Of a stretch of 64,000 bases of DNA, positions 43,428-52,701 are shown in pieces. Made by a program: the position numbers and the translations under genes. The notes beneath the pieces are model-generated. The model made no database searches. It was not told the DNA's origin and saw only the letters and a list, made by a program, of their open reading frames with translations. Numbering within the stretch: the first letter of the stretch is position 1; each line of letters begins with the position of its first letter. Origin of the DNA: an uncultured Oscillospiraceae bacterium (GTDB taxonomy: Bacteria > Bacillota > Clostridia > Oscillospirales > Oscillospiraceae). The stretch spans positions 62,001 to 126,000 of the forward strand of contig CALWXC010000003.1 in the NCBI GenBank assembly GCA_944385415.1, given 5' to 3'.

Positions 43428-43466
43428 AAAAAGCCCGCCTCTTGAACAAGTTCTCAAGAGGCGGGC
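43428..43466 (-). terminator. T-box terminator upstream of cysE
   Basis: GCCCGCCTCTTGA / TCAAGAGGCGGGC stem (43433-43466) followed by TTTTT on the minus strand. It is the terminator arm of the cysteine T-box; an antiterminator would form with the T-box sequence at 43475-43490 when uncharged tRNA binds. Confidence 0.85.
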
Positions 43467-43650
43467 AAAAATTGCTCGCGGTTCCACTCTGATTTCTTAC
43501 TTTGGGCATAACGCAGCCCTGACGGGGTCTCCCCTCGCTCCCGAACGCACGTTCACAGCAGTCCACGCTCCCCGCTTCCAGCCGATGACGGAGATTCTCT
43601 ATCGCTTCGTTGCCGTTACTCTTTTCGATCAACGCGATATTCAATTCAGT
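43467..43650 (-). promoter_or_regulatory. Cysteine T-box riboswitch
   Basis: A tRNA-sensing leader controlling cysE-cysS. The T-box sequence AGAGTGGAACCGCGAG is at 43490-43475 (minus). The region 43500-43650 can form the long stem I; it has GAACGTGCG, where TGC is a Cys codon in a plausible specifier position. A second TGC occurs slightly upstream, so the exact specifier is uncertain. Downstream genes (cysteine synthesis and charging) agree with tRNA-Cys sensing. Confidence 0.9.
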
Positions 43651-43656
43651 ATCAGT

Positions 43657-43685
43657 ATATTACCATCAATCGTAAAAGGTGTCAA
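43657..43685 (-). promoter_or_regulatory. Promoter of the T-box/cysE/cysS unit
   Basis: Consensus TTGACA (43685-43680) with TAATAT at 17 bp (43662-43657); an overlapping TATACT lies at 20 bp. Confidence 0.6.
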
Positions 43686-43700
43686 GAGTGATTCCTGTTT

Positions 43701-44213
43701 TTACAGACCCAGGCACTTCCAGTTCTTGACGAAATACTCAATACCGGAGTACAGGGTGGTCACCACAATGACCCAAGTGACGACGGTATCCACCAGCGGG
43801 GTGTTCATAAAGACCATCATCAGGCACAGACCCACCATGGTACAGGCGGTCTTGATCTTGCCGCTCCAGGCGGCGGCCATGACGGTACCCTTGGAGGCGG
43901 CCACCATCCGCAGACCGCTGATGGCAAACTCCCGCGTCAGTACCAGCATGACGGCCCAGGAAGGCATTCTCCCCCACTGGACAAAAATCAGCATGGCAGA
44001 GGTCACCAGCAGCTTATCCGCCAAGGGGTCCAGGAACTTGCCGAAATCGCTGACCTGGTTGTAATGGCGGGCCACATAGCCGTCCACAAAGTCTGTGACG
44101 CTGGCCAGAATGAAAATAGCCAAGGCCACCCAGTTATAGCCCAGCAGGAACACGGCCATAAAGGCCGGAATCATAACAACACGCAGCAGTGTCAATTTGG
44201 ATGCAGTTGTCAC
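43701..44213 (-). CDS. pgsA: CDP-diacylglycerol--glycerol-3-phosphate 3-phosphatidyltransferase
   Basis: A 170-residue integral membrane enzyme making phosphatidylglycerol phosphate. The CDP-alcohol phosphatidyltransferase motif is complete: DFVDGYVARHYNQVSDFGKF then LDPLADK (about 41-67). There are about five hydrophobic segments. The start is GTG at 44213, preceded by GAGGAGG, and it overlaps the rimO stop (GTGA). It is the last gene of the DUF1385-prmC-recA-recX-rimO-pgsA operon; rimO-pgsA next to recA is common in Firmicutes. Confidence 0.93.
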   Translation of the reverse strand: MTTASKLTLLRVVMIPAFMAVFLLGYNWVALAIFILASVTDFVDGYVARHYNQVSDFGKFLDPLADKLLVTSAMLIFVQWGRMPSWAVMLVLTREFAISGLRMVAASKGTVMAAAWSGKIKTACTMVGLCLMMVFMNTPLVDTVVTWVIVVTTLYSGIEYFVKNWKCLGL

Positions 44214-45547
44214 AGCGATTCCTCCTCACAAACGGTACCCACCGGCTCGCCATCCACCACGTCCTCCAGTTCCACGGTGACAAACTGACCGGGAGCCACG
44301 GGTGTTTCCGAGGTAAACCAGATTTTTCCGTCGATGTCGGGGGATTCGGCGTAGCTGCGGCCGAAATATGCCTCGTCCTCCTCGCTGTAGCCCTCGCAAA
44401 GCACCAATTCTTTCTGGCCCATGCGGCTGTCGTGGTACTCGTCAATGACACGGGATTCCAGTTCTGCCAGGAACTCAGCCCGCTGCTGGGCCACCTCCGT
44501 GGGCGGGTACTCCATACGGGCGGCGGCGGTGCCCTCCTCAGGAGAGAACACGAACGCGCCGACGCGCTCCAGCTTGTGCTTGCGGAGGAAGTCGCACAGC
44601 TCCTCGAACTCCGCTTCCCCCTCGCCGGGCAGGCCCGCAATCAGACTGGTGCGCAGCACCAGGCCGGGAATCCGCTCCCGCAGCTTCGTAAACAGCTGGT
44701 CCAGATACGCATGGTCGCCCCGGCGGTTCATACGCTTGAGGATGGTATCATTAACATGTTGGATGGGAATATCCAGATATTTGACAATCTTCGGCTCCCG
44801 GGCGATGACGTCAATGAGATTGTCGGACATTTCATCGGGGTACAGGTAGTGAATCCGAATCCAGGTGAAGCCCTCAATTTTACATAGGGCCTCCAACAGC
44901 ACATCCAGACGCCGCTCACCGTACAGGTCGATGCCGTAGCGGCTGGTATCCTGGGCGATGACAATGAGCTCCTTGACGCCGGAGGCCGCCAGGGAGCGGG
45001 CCTCATCGATGAGCTCCTCCATGGGGCGGCTGCGGTACTTGCCCCGCAGTTTGGGGATGATGCAGAAGGCACAGTGGTTGTCGCAGCCCTCGGCAATGCG
45101 CAGATAGGCGTAGTGCTCCGGCGTGGTGAGAATCCGCTGGGGCTCCTCGGTCTCGTTGATATTGCCGAAGAATTGCAGATGCTCCTCCCCATCCAGAACC
45201 CGGTTGGCGGCCTCTACAATATCGCTGTAGCTGCCGGTACCCAGGACGCCGTCCACCTCGGGCATCTCCTCCAGAATCTCCGACTGGTAACGCTGACTGA
45301 GGCAGCCCGTCACCAGAATTTTGCCCACGCGGCCCTCGGCCTTGGCCTGGGCCAGCAGCAGGATATTCTCGATGGCCTCGGACTTTGCCGCGTCGATAAA
45401 GCCGCAGGTGTTGATCACCGCCAAATCCACTTGATCGGGGACCTCGGAAATGGAGTAGCCGGCCTCCCGCAGCAAATAGATCATCTGCTCCGTGTTGACC
45501 TGGTTCTTGGCACAGCCCAGGGACACAAAACCAACGGAATAGGACAT
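44210..45547 (-). CDS. rimO: Ribosomal protein S12 methylthiotransferase
   Basis: A 445-residue radical-SAM methylthiotransferase modifying an Asp of ribosomal protein S12. The N-terminal UPF0004 domain has FVSLGCAKNQVNTEQM (about 7-22), NTCGFIDAAKSEAIE (about 46-60) and VTGCLSQRY with the auxiliary-cluster Cys. The radical-SAM motif CDNHCAFCIIPKLRG is at about 154-168. A C-terminal TRAM domain (about 380-440) follows. The ATG at 45547 has GGAGG upstream and overlaps the recX end by one codon region. Confidence 0.94.
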   Translation of the reverse strand: MSYSVGFVSLGCAKNQVNTEQMIYLLREAGYSISEVPDQVDLAVINTCGFIDAAKSEAIENILLLAQAKAEGRVGKILVTGCLSQRYQSEILEEMPEVDGVLGTGSYSDIVEAANRVLDGEEHLQFFGNINETEEPQRILTTPEHYAYLRIAEGCDNHCAFCIIPKLRGKYRSRPMEELIDEARSLAASGVKELIVIAQDTSRYGIDLYGERRLDVLLEALCKIEGFTWIRIHYLYPDEMSDNLIDVIAREPKIVKYLDIPIQHVNDTILKRMNRRGDHAYLDQLFTKLRERIPGLVLRTSLIAGLPGEGEAEFEELCDFLRKHKLERVGAFVFSPEEGTAAARMEYPPTEVAQQRAEFLAELESRVIDEYHDSRMGQKELVLCEGYSEEDEAYFGRSYAESPDIDGKIWFTSETPVAPGQFVTVELEDVVDGEPVGTVCEEESL

Positions 45548-45548
45548 A

Positions 45549-46181
45549 TCAAAATTCCTCCATGATGTCGTTGAGCGCGTCGGTATAACGCGCCATGGCC
45601 GAGCGGATATCCGCCCAGCGGTGGCCGCGGCGCAGCAAGGCGTCCACGGCCCGTTTCGTCTCCCGCTCGTCGGGCTTCTCCCCCTTGAAGCGGGATTGCA
45701 GAAACCGGTCAATGGCGTCATCCGGCTCCGGCAGCTCCTCCATGGCTTCGTCCCACAGCTGCCGGTCGATGCCCTTTTGATAGAGAATCTGCCGGATCCG
45801 GGCGGCGCCGTAGCCCTTGCGGGCCGCCGATTGGGCCAGCTGCCGGGCCGTTTCCAGGTCATCCAGCAGGTTCAACTCTGTCAGCCATTGCACAGCCTCG
45901 GAAGCCAGTTCCGGCGTCTCGCCTTTCTGCACCAATCGCCGTTCCAAATCCTTTTTGGACACGTTGGTGGCAGAGATGATACGGACCGCCCGGGCCTTGG
46001 CCGAAGCCCGCTGATTGGCGGCGCGGATCTGGTCCAGCTCCTCCGCCGTCAGCTCCCGGCCCGGATACAGGGCGAACTCCCCCACGGTGGCCTGTTCCAA
46101 CCGCAGGCGGCGGCCATCGTCCAGGGTGACGGTATACCGTCCGCCCCGGACTGTCGGCTCCCGCAGCGACTCAATCTTCAT
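45549..46181 (-). CDS. recX: RecX, regulator of RecA
   Basis: A 210-residue helical protein that modulates RecA filaments. It has an N-terminal beta part ([14 protein letters not shown]) and tandem three-helix repeats, including [49 protein letters not shown] and a last repeat ending [10 protein letters not shown]. It overlaps the 3' end of recA by 11 bases, so the two are coupled. It is somewhat diverged but the context makes the call firm. Confidence 0.9.
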   Translation of the reverse strand: MKIESLREPTVRGGRYTVTLDDGRRLRLEQATVGEFALYPGRELTAEELDQIRAANQRASAKARAVRIISATNVSKKDLERRLVQKGETPELASEAVQWLTELNLLDDLETARQLAQSAARKGYGAARIRQILYQKGIDRQLWDEAMEELPEPDDAIDRFLQSRFKGEKPDERETKRAVDALLRRGHRWADIRSAMARYTDALNDIMEEF

Positions 46182-47277
46182 CGTTGAAATCGTCGGCGCT
46201 TACGTCTACGGGCTTCTCCGCCGGACGCAGGGGCGTTCTGGGCCGTGCGCCCTGGAGTTTATAGAAGTTCTCCCGGATGCCCTGCTCCAGCTGCTCTGTC
46301 AGCTCCGGATGGTCAATGAGGTACTGCTTGGCGTTGTCCCGGCCCTGGCCGATGCGCTCCTCTCCAATGGAGAACCAGCTGCCGCTCTTCTGGACCAGGT
46401 CCAGCTGCACGCCCAGATCAATCATTTCGCCGTACTTGGAAATGCCCTCGCCGTACATAATATCGAAGATAGCCTCCCGGAAGGGCGGCGCCACCTTGTT
46501 TTTGATGATCTTGGCCCGGGTCCGGTTGCCGATGATATCGCTGCCGTCCTTGATGGCCTCCACCCGGCGGATATCGATCCGCACCGAAGCGTAGAATTTC
46601 AGCGCATTGCCGCCGGTGGTCGTTTCCGGGTTGCCGTACATAACGCCGATTTTCAGACGGATCTGGTTGATGAAAATAACGACGCAATTGGTCTTGGCGA
46701 TGGTACCGGCCAGTTTTCTCAAGGCTTGGGACATGAGTCGGGCCTGGAGACCCACAAAGCTGTCGCCCATTTCACCCTCAATTTCCGCCCGGGGTGTCAG
46801 GGCCGCCACGGAGTCCACCACGATGGCATCCACGGCGCCGGAACGCACCAAGGCGTCGGTGATCTCCAGCGCCTGCTCACCGGTATCCGGCTGGGACACC
46901 AGCATGGAGTCAATATCCACACCCAGGGCCGCGGCGTACTCCGGGTCCAAGGCGTGCTCCGCGTCCACAAAGGCCACTTCGCCGCCCATCTTCTGGGCCT
47001 GGGCCAAAATGTGCAGGGCCAGGGTAGTTTTACCGGAGGATTCCGGGCCGTAAATCTCAATGATACGGCCGCGGGGCACGCCGCCGATGCCCAAAGCGGC
47101 ATCCAGGGCCAGGGAGCCGGTGGGGATGGCGTCCACCACCATTTCCGGTTTGTCGCCCAGGCGCATGACGGCGCCCTTGCCAAAGTTTTTCTCAATCTGA
47201 TGCAGAGCCGTCTCCAGTGCCTTTTTCTTATCACTGGCCGGCGTAGGGCTTTCGTAGGGGGTTTTTGCCTTTGCCAT
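46171..47277 (-). CDS. recA: Recombinase RecA
   Basis: A 368-residue recombinase. Walker [12 protein letters not shown] (about 75-85), Walker [16 protein letters not shown] (about 147-161), L1 around [20 protein letters not shown], and L2 with [20 protein letters not shown]. The C-terminus is acidic (ADDFNDED). It starts immediately after the prmC stop (TAAATG), with SD AAGGAG inside the prmC end. No SOS box was sought systematically; no promoter is evident just upstream, so it appears to depend on the operon. Confidence 0.97.
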   Translation of the reverse strand: MAKAKTPYESPTPASDKKKALETALHQIEKNFGKGAVMRLGDKPEMVVDAIPTGSLALDAALGIGGVPRGRIIEIYGPESSGKTTLALHILAQAQKMGGEVAFVDAEHALDPEYAAALGVDIDSMLVSQPDTGEQALEITDALVRSGAVDAIVVDSVAALTPRAEIEGEMGDSFVGLQARLMSQALRKLAGTIAKTNCVVIFINQIRLKIGVMYGNPETTTGGNALKFYASVRIDIRRVEAIKDGSDIIGNRTRAKIIKNKVAPPFREAIFDIMYGEGISKYGEMIDLGVQLDLVQKSGSWFSIGEERIGQGRDNAKQYLIDHPELTEQLEQGIRENFYKLQGARPRTPLRPAEKPVDVSADDFNDED

Positions 47278-48150
47278 TTATGCTTCCTCTCCTTTGTACT
47301 GTGCCAGCACGGCGCGGATGATGTTCCCCGTGTCCTCGCGCATTTGCAGTACGGTGTATCTGTGCTGCTCCAAAATCTCCCGGACAGCGTCATGCTGTCC
47401 CATACCGAATTCAAAACAGAGGAACCCGCCGGGCTTCAGCGCCGACGAAAAGTTCTTGACGATGGCCCGATAAAAATCCAGGCCGTCCGGTCCGCCCACC
47501 AGGGCCATTTTGGGCTCGAAATCCCGCACCGACGGGTCCAGCCGCTCATACTCCTCATCGGTGACATAGGGCGGGTTGGACACGATCATATCAAAGGTGC
47601 CCAAAAACTTCGACGCCGGTTTCATGGCGTCGACGGTGATGCAGTTGACGCGGCCAGTCAGCCGCTGGTCCACAATGTTTTTCTTGGCCACGCGGATGGC
47701 CGCCGGGGACAGTTCGCCCAAGGTTACCCGGGCGTCCTTGACCCGGTGGGCAAGGGCCAGGCCGATGCAGCCGCTGCCGGCGCACAAATCGAGAATTCTC
47801 GGATTTTGGGACAGAAACATGGCTTTTTTCATAGCCAGTTCTGTAACGGCCATGGTATCGTCTCGGGGAATCAATACATCCGGCGTGACGGTCAGCGTCA
47901 TGCCGCAGAAGTCCCATTCTCCCAATACGTAGGCCAGAGGTTCGCCGTTTTGAATCCGCTCCACATAGCTTTGCAGCTTTTGGGTTGCCGCCGCGTCGGC
48001 GTGGGTGGTGCGGCCGGAGACAATCTCCGAAATGGGCAGGCCCGAAGCGGCGCAGACCAGCTCCCGTGCAATCTGGGAGGCGTCGGCCCCCTGGGTCTCA
48101 AACAATGCGTGGCGAACTTCATGGTACAATTCGCTGTATGTCTTCACCAC
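47278..48150 (-). CDS. prmC: Peptide chain release factor N5-glutamine methyltransferase
   Basis: A 290-residue SAM-dependent methyltransferase of the HemK/PrmC family, which methylates the GGQ glutamine of release factors. An N-terminal helical domain precedes the SAM motif RILDLCAGSGCIGLALAHR (about 115-133) and the catalytic NPPYV (about 190-194). Start is GTG 48150 with GGAGGGAG upstream, overlapping the DUF1385 gene's stop. prmC is usually near prfA in Firmicutes, often with a DUF1385 gene; prfA is absent here. Confidence 0.92.
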   Translation of the reverse strand: MVKTYSELYHEVRHALFETQGADASQIARELVCAASGLPISEIVSGRTTHADAAATQKLQSYVERIQNGEPLAYVLGEWDFCGMTLTVTPDVLIPRDDTMAVTELAMKKAMFLSQNPRILDLCAGSGCIGLALAHRVKDARVTLGELSPAAIRVAKKNIVDQRLTGRVNCITVDAMKPASKFLGTFDMIVSNPPYVTDEEYERLDPSVRDFEPKMALVGGPDGLDFYRAIVKNFSSALKPGGFLCFEFGMGQHDAVREILEQHRYTVLQMREDTGNIIRAVLAQYKGEEA

Positions 48151-49109
48151 TGGTCCTCTCCCTCCTGTTCGGGAATGACCTCCCGCATGGCCTCAATGGC
48201 CACCTCAATCATGGAGTCGTCAGGCTCCTGGGTGGTGAACTTCTGCATGGCCATACCGGGAGCAGACAGCATATGGGTAAACCAGTTGTCGTGGCGGCCG
48301 GCAAAGCGGTTGATCTCATAGCTGATGCCCACAATGACCGGCAGCATCAGCAGATGCAGCCCCATCCGCAGCAGCGTATTACTGACCTGGATGGCTGCAC
48401 CGCAAAGGATACTGATACAGACCACCACCAGCAAAAAGCTGGTGCCGCACCGGGGATGGAACCGGGACATGGGCCGCACATTTTCCACGGTCAGGGGCAA
48501 CCGGGCCTCATAGCAGCGGATGGTTTTATGTTCGGCGCCGTGATAGCTGAACACCCGCTTCATATCCTTCATCTGGGAAACCAGAATCATATACCCCATG
48601 AAAATCATGATTTTCAGCAGACCCTCCACCAGATTCCGGGCCATATGGTTATCATACAGACCAGGAATCAAGCCGCTGATCAGGGTGGGCAGCAGAATGA
48701 ACAGGCCCACCGACAGTCCGATACCCAAGACCGCCGCCGAATAGATAATAAACTGTTCCAATTTTTCCGAACCGAACCGCTGTTCAATCCAGCGCTCCAG
48801 CTTGGACGGTTCGCCGCTGCCGCCCTCCTCCTCGGGAAAATACTCGGCGGAAAACAGCAGCGCCCGAATGCCGTTGACCATGGAGCCGCCAAAGGTGAAA
48901 ATACCGCGGATAAACGGCACTCTGGCCAGGGCGGAACGCTTTTTCGTCAGCTTCAGCTCGTCAACCTTTTTCACCAGACCATCCTTAGAACGGACCACAA
49001 TGGCCTGTTTATCGGGGCCCCGCATGAGGATGCCTTCAATGAGGGCCTGTCCGCCGATCAATGTTTTGAACTGCTCACAGCAGCCCTGTGTTTCCTTTTG
49101 TTTTGCCAT
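48144..49109 (-). CDS. DUF1385 family membrane protein (YqhQ-like)
   Basis: A 321-residue membrane protein of the DUF1385/YqhQ family of unknown function. The conserved N-terminal block is IGGQALIEGILMRGPDKQAI (about 18-37). There are about four transmembrane segments (for example around 115-140, 148-168, 225-245). The family motif YHGAEHKTIRCYE lies at about 193-205, then FHPRCGTSFLLVV. In Firmicutes the gene often precedes prmC/prfA, as here. SD AGGAGG lies close to the ATG and is preceded by a GC hairpin (49123-49137). Confidence 0.88.
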   Translation of the reverse strand: MAKQKETQGCCEQFKTLIGGQALIEGILMRGPDKQAIVVRSKDGLVKKVDELKLTKKRSALARVPFIRGIFTFGGSMVNGIRALLFSAEYFPEEEGGSGEPSKLERWIEQRFGSEKLEQFIIYSAAVLGIGLSVGLFILLPTLISGLIPGLYDNHMARNLVEGLLKIMIFMGYMILVSQMKDMKRVFSYHGAEHKTIRCYEARLPLTVENVRPMSRFHPRCGTSFLLVVVCISILCGAAIQVSNTLLRMGLHLLMLPVIVGISYEINRFAGRHDNWFTHMLSAPGMAMQKFTTQEPDDSMIEVAIEAMREVIPEQEGEDQW

Positions 49110-49122
49110 GAATGCCTCCTGC

Positions 49123-49137
49123 GCCGCCCGGGGCGGC
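49123..49137 (-). promoter_or_regulatory. GC hairpin adjoining the SD of the DUF1385 gene
   Basis: GCCGCC CCG GGCGGC on the minus strand, 2-3 bases before the AGGAGG SD. It could mask or stabilise the ribosome-binding site; no T-run, so not a terminator. Confidence 0.45.
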
Positions 49138-49142
49138 TCGAT

Positions 49143-50561
49143 TTATACTGCTTCTCCGCCGGGAATGCGCACCGTTACCAGAGTGCCGCCGCCGTCGGCG
49201 TTTTCCAGGGTCAGGGACCCGCCGTGCATGGTGACAATCTCCTCGCAGACCGCCAGACCAATGCCGCTGCCGCGGGCCGTGGAGCTGCCCTTGTAGAATT
49301 TCATCTTCACATGGGGCAGCTCGTCCTCCGGGATACCGGGGCCAAAGTCCCGAATGCGGATGACCACAAAGCCATCTTCATAGGAGATGGACGCCGTAAT
49401 CCGCTGGCCCTGGCCGCCATGCTTGGCGGCGTTGTCGAGAATGTTGAGGAACACCTGCCGCAGCCGTGCCACGTCACAGGGGATTTCCGGAATTTCATCG
49501 TCGTTTTCCAGATAGTCCAGGGTAATGCCCTCCTGTTTCAGACGGCTGCCGTACATAAAGACCGTGTCCTCAAACTCCGCCCGCAGATCGGCGGGCTGCA
49601 CATTGAGGGTAAACCGGCCGTCCTGCATGCGGGTAAACTCCAGCAGCTCCTCCACCATGGAGGTGAGCCGCCGGGTCTCGCTGAGAATGATCAGCATGCC
49701 CCGCCGGGTTTCCACCGGGTCCATGGTCTCCGCCGACAGCAGCGTTTCTCCCCAGCCGGAAATAGCCGTCAGCGGCGTTCGCAGCTCATGGGAAACGGAG
49801 GAAACAAACTCCGACTGCATTTTCTCCGCCTGGCCGATTTTCACCGACATATCGTTGATGGTATCGGCCAGTTCGCCGATTTCATCGTCGAATTTCTTCT
49901 GAATCTGGACGCCGTAGCTGCCGGCGGCGATGCGTTTGGCTGTGGCGGTGATCTCCGCCACAGGGCCGATGATGGAGCGGATGAAAAACTTACTGCTGTA
50001 CATAATGAGACCGATAAAGACCAGACCCACCAGCACCGCCAAACCTGTAATGACCATCAGCTGCCGGTCCACATTTTTCAGACTGGTGACAAACCGCAGA
50101 ACGCCAATGACCTCGCCGTTGGTATAGATCATGGGACTGGATACAGCCATAATCCGTTCACCGGTACTGGGGTTTTTGCCCACATAGGGGCGCATTTCCT
50201 TGGTGGTAATGGCCTCTTGAATTTCCGGGGTCTGCGGGTCTCCGCCGCCCCACTGGCCATAGGAGGACGCCACAATGCGGCCGCTGAGGTTGATAAATTG
50301 CAGCTCCAGCGTATCCTTTTCCTCAAAGGTCTGGGCCACCAGAATACAGGATTGATAATACTCCCCGTAGCTCTGGCCGATGTAGTTGCTGAAAAAGTCC
50401 GTGGTGGTCTTGGCCTTGGACTCCAGTCCCGACTGCATGCTGGAATAGTAATAGGTGGTGAAGGACAGGGACACGACGACAATGCAGACAATGACCAGCA
50501 GAATGACAATGCTGAGGTTATTGACAATCCAGCGTTTTTGGATGCCGGCAATCTTTTTCAT
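49143..50561 (-). CDS. Sensor histidine kinase
   Basis: A 472-residue membrane sensor kinase. The first transmembrane helix is at about 14-36 and the second at about 172-194. Between them lies an extracytoplasmic sensor region (about 37-170), then a HAMP domain (about 195-250). The DHp box is SVSHELRTPLTAISGWGET (phospho-acceptor His about 262). The ATPase domain has N box VFLNILDNAAKHG, G1 DFGPGIP and G2 GSGIGLAVCEEIV. It follows the response regulator and the lipoprotein gene on one transcript. SD GGGAGGGG precedes the ATG at 50561. Confidence 0.92.
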   Translation of the reverse strand: MKKIAGIQKRWIVNNLSIVILLVIVCIVVVSLSFTTYYYSSMQSGLESKAKTTTDFFSNYIGQSYGEYYQSCILVAQTFEEKDTLELQFINLSGRIVASSYGQWGGGDPQTPEIQEAITTKEMRPYVGKNPSTGERIMAVSSPMIYTNGEVIGVLRFVTSLKNVDRQLMVITGLAVLVGLVFIGLIMYSSKFFIRSIIGPVAEITATAKRIAAGSYGVQIQKKFDDEIGELADTINDMSVKIGQAEKMQSEFVSSVSHELRTPLTAISGWGETLLSAETMDPVETRRGMLIILSETRRLTSMVEELLEFTRMQDGRFTLNVQPADLRAEFEDTVFMYGSRLKQEGITLDYLENDDEIPEIPCDVARLRQVFLNILDNAAKHGGQGQRITASISYEDGFVVIRIRDFGPGIPEDELPHVKMKFYKGSSTARGSGIGLAVCEEIVTMHGGSLTLENADGGGTLVTVRIPGGEAV

Positions 50562-50595
50562 CCGGTCCCCTCCCTTCTCTTGCGTTTTCGGGCCG

Positions 50596-51285
50596 TCACG
50601 CGCCCCACTTGTAGCCGAAGCCCCACACGGTGGTGATATAGGTGGGGTTGGCCGTATCGTCTTCGATCTTGATGCGCAGACGCCGGATATTGACGTCCAC
50701 AATCTTCAACTCGCCGTCGAAGTCCCGGCCCCACACGCTGGTGAGAATATCCTCCCGGGACAGGGCCCGGCCGGGATTCTGCATAAACAACTTCATGATG
50801 GAATACTCCACCTGGGTCAGCTTAATGCGCTTGCCATTTTTATCCAGGGTGCGGTTGCGGGTGTTGAGGACAAAGGGTCCCTGCTGCTGCTCAGCGCCGT
50901 CGCTGCCGCCGTCGCCGCCAATGCGGCGGTACAGGGCATCAATCCGGGCCGTCAGCTCCGCCGGAGAAAAGGGCTTGGTCACATAGTCATCGGCGCCGGT
51001 CATAAGCCCGGTGACCTTGTCCATCTCCTGGGTCCGGGCCGTCAGCATGATGATGCCGATGGACTTGTTGGTGGTACGGATGGTGCGGCAGACCTCAAAG
51101 CCGTCCATATCGCCGGGCACCATGATATCGAGGATGGCAACACCAATATCCGGGTTGTTTTTCAGCTGCTCCAGGGCCTCGGCGCCGGTGCCGGCCTCAA
51201 TGGCCTCGTAACCGGCCCGCTTGAGATTGATGACCACAAAGCTGCGGATGCTGACCTCATCCTCCATAATCAATACCTTTTTCAT
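50596..51285 (-). CDS. OmpR/PhoB-family response regulator
   Basis: A 229-residue response regulator. The receiver domain (about 1-120) has MEDE near the start, the phosphorylation Asp in AILDIMVPG (about 53), LTARTQ and the Lys in DYVTKPFSPAEL. A Gly/Gln linker precedes the winged-helix domain (about 135-229) with SREDILTSVWGRDFDGELKIVDVNIRRLR. It pairs with the kinase encoded 34 bases downstream. The regulated genes are unknown. Confidence 0.95.
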   Translation of the reverse strand: MKKVLIMEDEVSIRSFVVINLKRAGYEAIEAGTGAEALEQLKNNPDIGVAILDIMVPGDMDGFEVCRTIRTTNKSIGIIMLTARTQEMDKVTGLMTGADDYVTKPFSPAELTARIDALYRRIGGDGGSDGAEQQQGPFVLNTRNRTLDKNGKRIKLTQVEYSIMKLFMQNPGRALSREDILTSVWGRDFDGELKIVDVNIRRLRIKIEDDTANPTYITTVWGFGYKWGA

Positions 51286-51299
51286 TTCCCTGTTCCTCC

Positions 51300-52640
51300 T
51301 TATACCTCGCCGGAATTCCAGTCGATCTGAATATACTTGAACATGCCCACCAAATCCGCCTGCGTCAGATCATCGGCCAGCTCCGACGTGCCGAAGGACG
51401 CGGCGTAGGTCACATCGCCCTTGTCGCCCAGGGGGAAGCGCCCATCACTGGATGCCACCGCCTTCCGGTCATCGCCGGACAATGCGTAAATGGTGAAAAT
51501 GGGTTCCGTCTCCTGGCCGTAGCCCTTCCACTGGTGGAAGGTATAGCCGTGCATTCCCTGCTCTGCCTCATCGTAGGTGATGGTCAGCTGATCCTCCCAT
51601 TCCTCCGGCAGCACCAGGAACCAGCCGCCGGAATAGTTGTGGTAGGTGGTCAGCTTCTTCTCTCTCTGGCCGTCGATGGACAGATGGTACCAGTCGATGA
51701 TCCAGTAGGCTTCATCCTCCGCCGCCGTCTCCGCCTGGGGCAGCTGCTTGGGCTGCGGCAGTTCAATCAGACCGTCGTTGTCAATATCAGCGGCATAGAC
51801 ATAGTAATTGCGGACTGTCTGGGCGCTGGTGCCGCTGGCACCCTCAGCGGTGATATTGACAAAAGCTCCATCCCGCAGGGCGAAAATATCGGTGACCACG
51901 CTGTTTTCATCGTACATACTGGCCACAAACACCGCCGGAACGCCCGTATCCACATAGCCGGTGATGATGCGGCGGACATTCTCCACGCCGGTGGACAGCA
52001 GGGATTCGGGCGCCCGCTCGATCTGGCTGCCCGTATGGCGGTAATACTCCGCCACACCGGACCGGACCTCGGTACTGAGCCGCAGCAGGAAAATGTCCAT
52101 CTTGCCGTCCCGGTCCAGGTCCACCGTGGTGTATTCGTTATAGTTGGCGCTCATCAGCTCCACCACCCGGTTATCCCGCAGGGCGTAGACGCTGAGGGCC
52201 TGGGGCACCTGGTCGCTGATCTGGCGGCCCAGGACCATTTCCAAGCCCGGCTGGCCGTCGATCTGCACATATTCCACGCTGGCAAAGCTGCTGCCGTCGC
52301 CCTCGATGACGGCCACATTGCGGAAGTCCTCCCCAATGCGGTCAAAGATGTACGCCCGCAGGGGCTTTTCGCCGGTGGTCCGCAGAAAGACAATGGCTTC
52401 GTCCTCTGCGTCACCGTCCAAATCGGCCAGCTGCACCGACTGCTGGTTGGTGCCGGAGGTGGGGGCGGCGTAGGAGGTCTGGTCTGTCAGCAGCAGTTCA
52501 ATCTCCGATTGCAGCTCGTAGTATTCCTCCGACTGCTTGGGCAGGGCATAGAGCTCCTCCGTGCCCTGGAACAGGCAGCCGGACAGGGCCAGCGCCATGG
52601 CACAGGCCAGCATCGTCAGCAAAATTGCTTTTTTTACCAT
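51300..52640 (-). CDS. Lipoprotein with VCBS/FG-GAP-like repeats
   Basis: A 446-residue predicted surface lipoprotein. The signal peptide ends in the lipobox LALSGC (Cys about 22). The body has three acidic repeat loops of the FG-GAP/VCBS or EF-hand-like kind: DLDGDAEDEAIVF (about 73-85), DLDRDGKMDIFLL (about 174-186) and DIDNDGLIEL (about 283-292), consistent with Ca-binding beta-propeller blades. It is the first gene of a unit with a response regulator and kinase, so it may sense an envelope signal for the kinase; that is inference. Confidence 0.8.
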   Translation of the reverse strand: MVKKAILLTMLACAMALALSGCLFQGTEELYALPKQSEEYYELQSEIELLLTDQTSYAAPTSGTNQQSVQLADLDGDAEDEAIVFLRTTGEKPLRAYIFDRIGEDFRNVAVIEGDGSSFASVEYVQIDGQPGLEMVLGRQISDQVPQALSVYALRDNRVVELMSANYNEYTTVDLDRDGKMDIFLLRLSTEVRSGVAEYYRHTGSQIERAPESLLSTGVENVRRIITGYVDTGVPAVFVASMYDENSVVTDIFALRDGAFVNITAEGASGTSAQTVRNYYVYAADIDNDGLIELPQPKQLPQAETAAEDEAYWIIDWYHLSIDGQREKKLTTYHNYSGGWFLVLPEEWEDQLTITYDEAEQGMHGYTFHQWKGYGQETEPIFTIYALSGDDRKAVASSDGRFPLGDKGDVTYAASFGTSELADDLTQADLVGMFKYIQIDWNSGEV

Positions 52641-52672
52641 ATTCCGTCTGCCTCCTTTCCCATATCTGTTTG

Positions 52673-52701
52673 ATTATACCACACTTTTTCTGAAATTGCA
52701 G
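52673..52701 (-). promoter_or_regulatory. Promoter of the lipoprotein/two-component unit
   Basis: A perfect TATAAT (52678-52673) on the minus strand, with only a weak -35 (CTGCAA, 17 bp upstream). It overlaps the 3' edge of dnaE. Confidence 0.5.
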
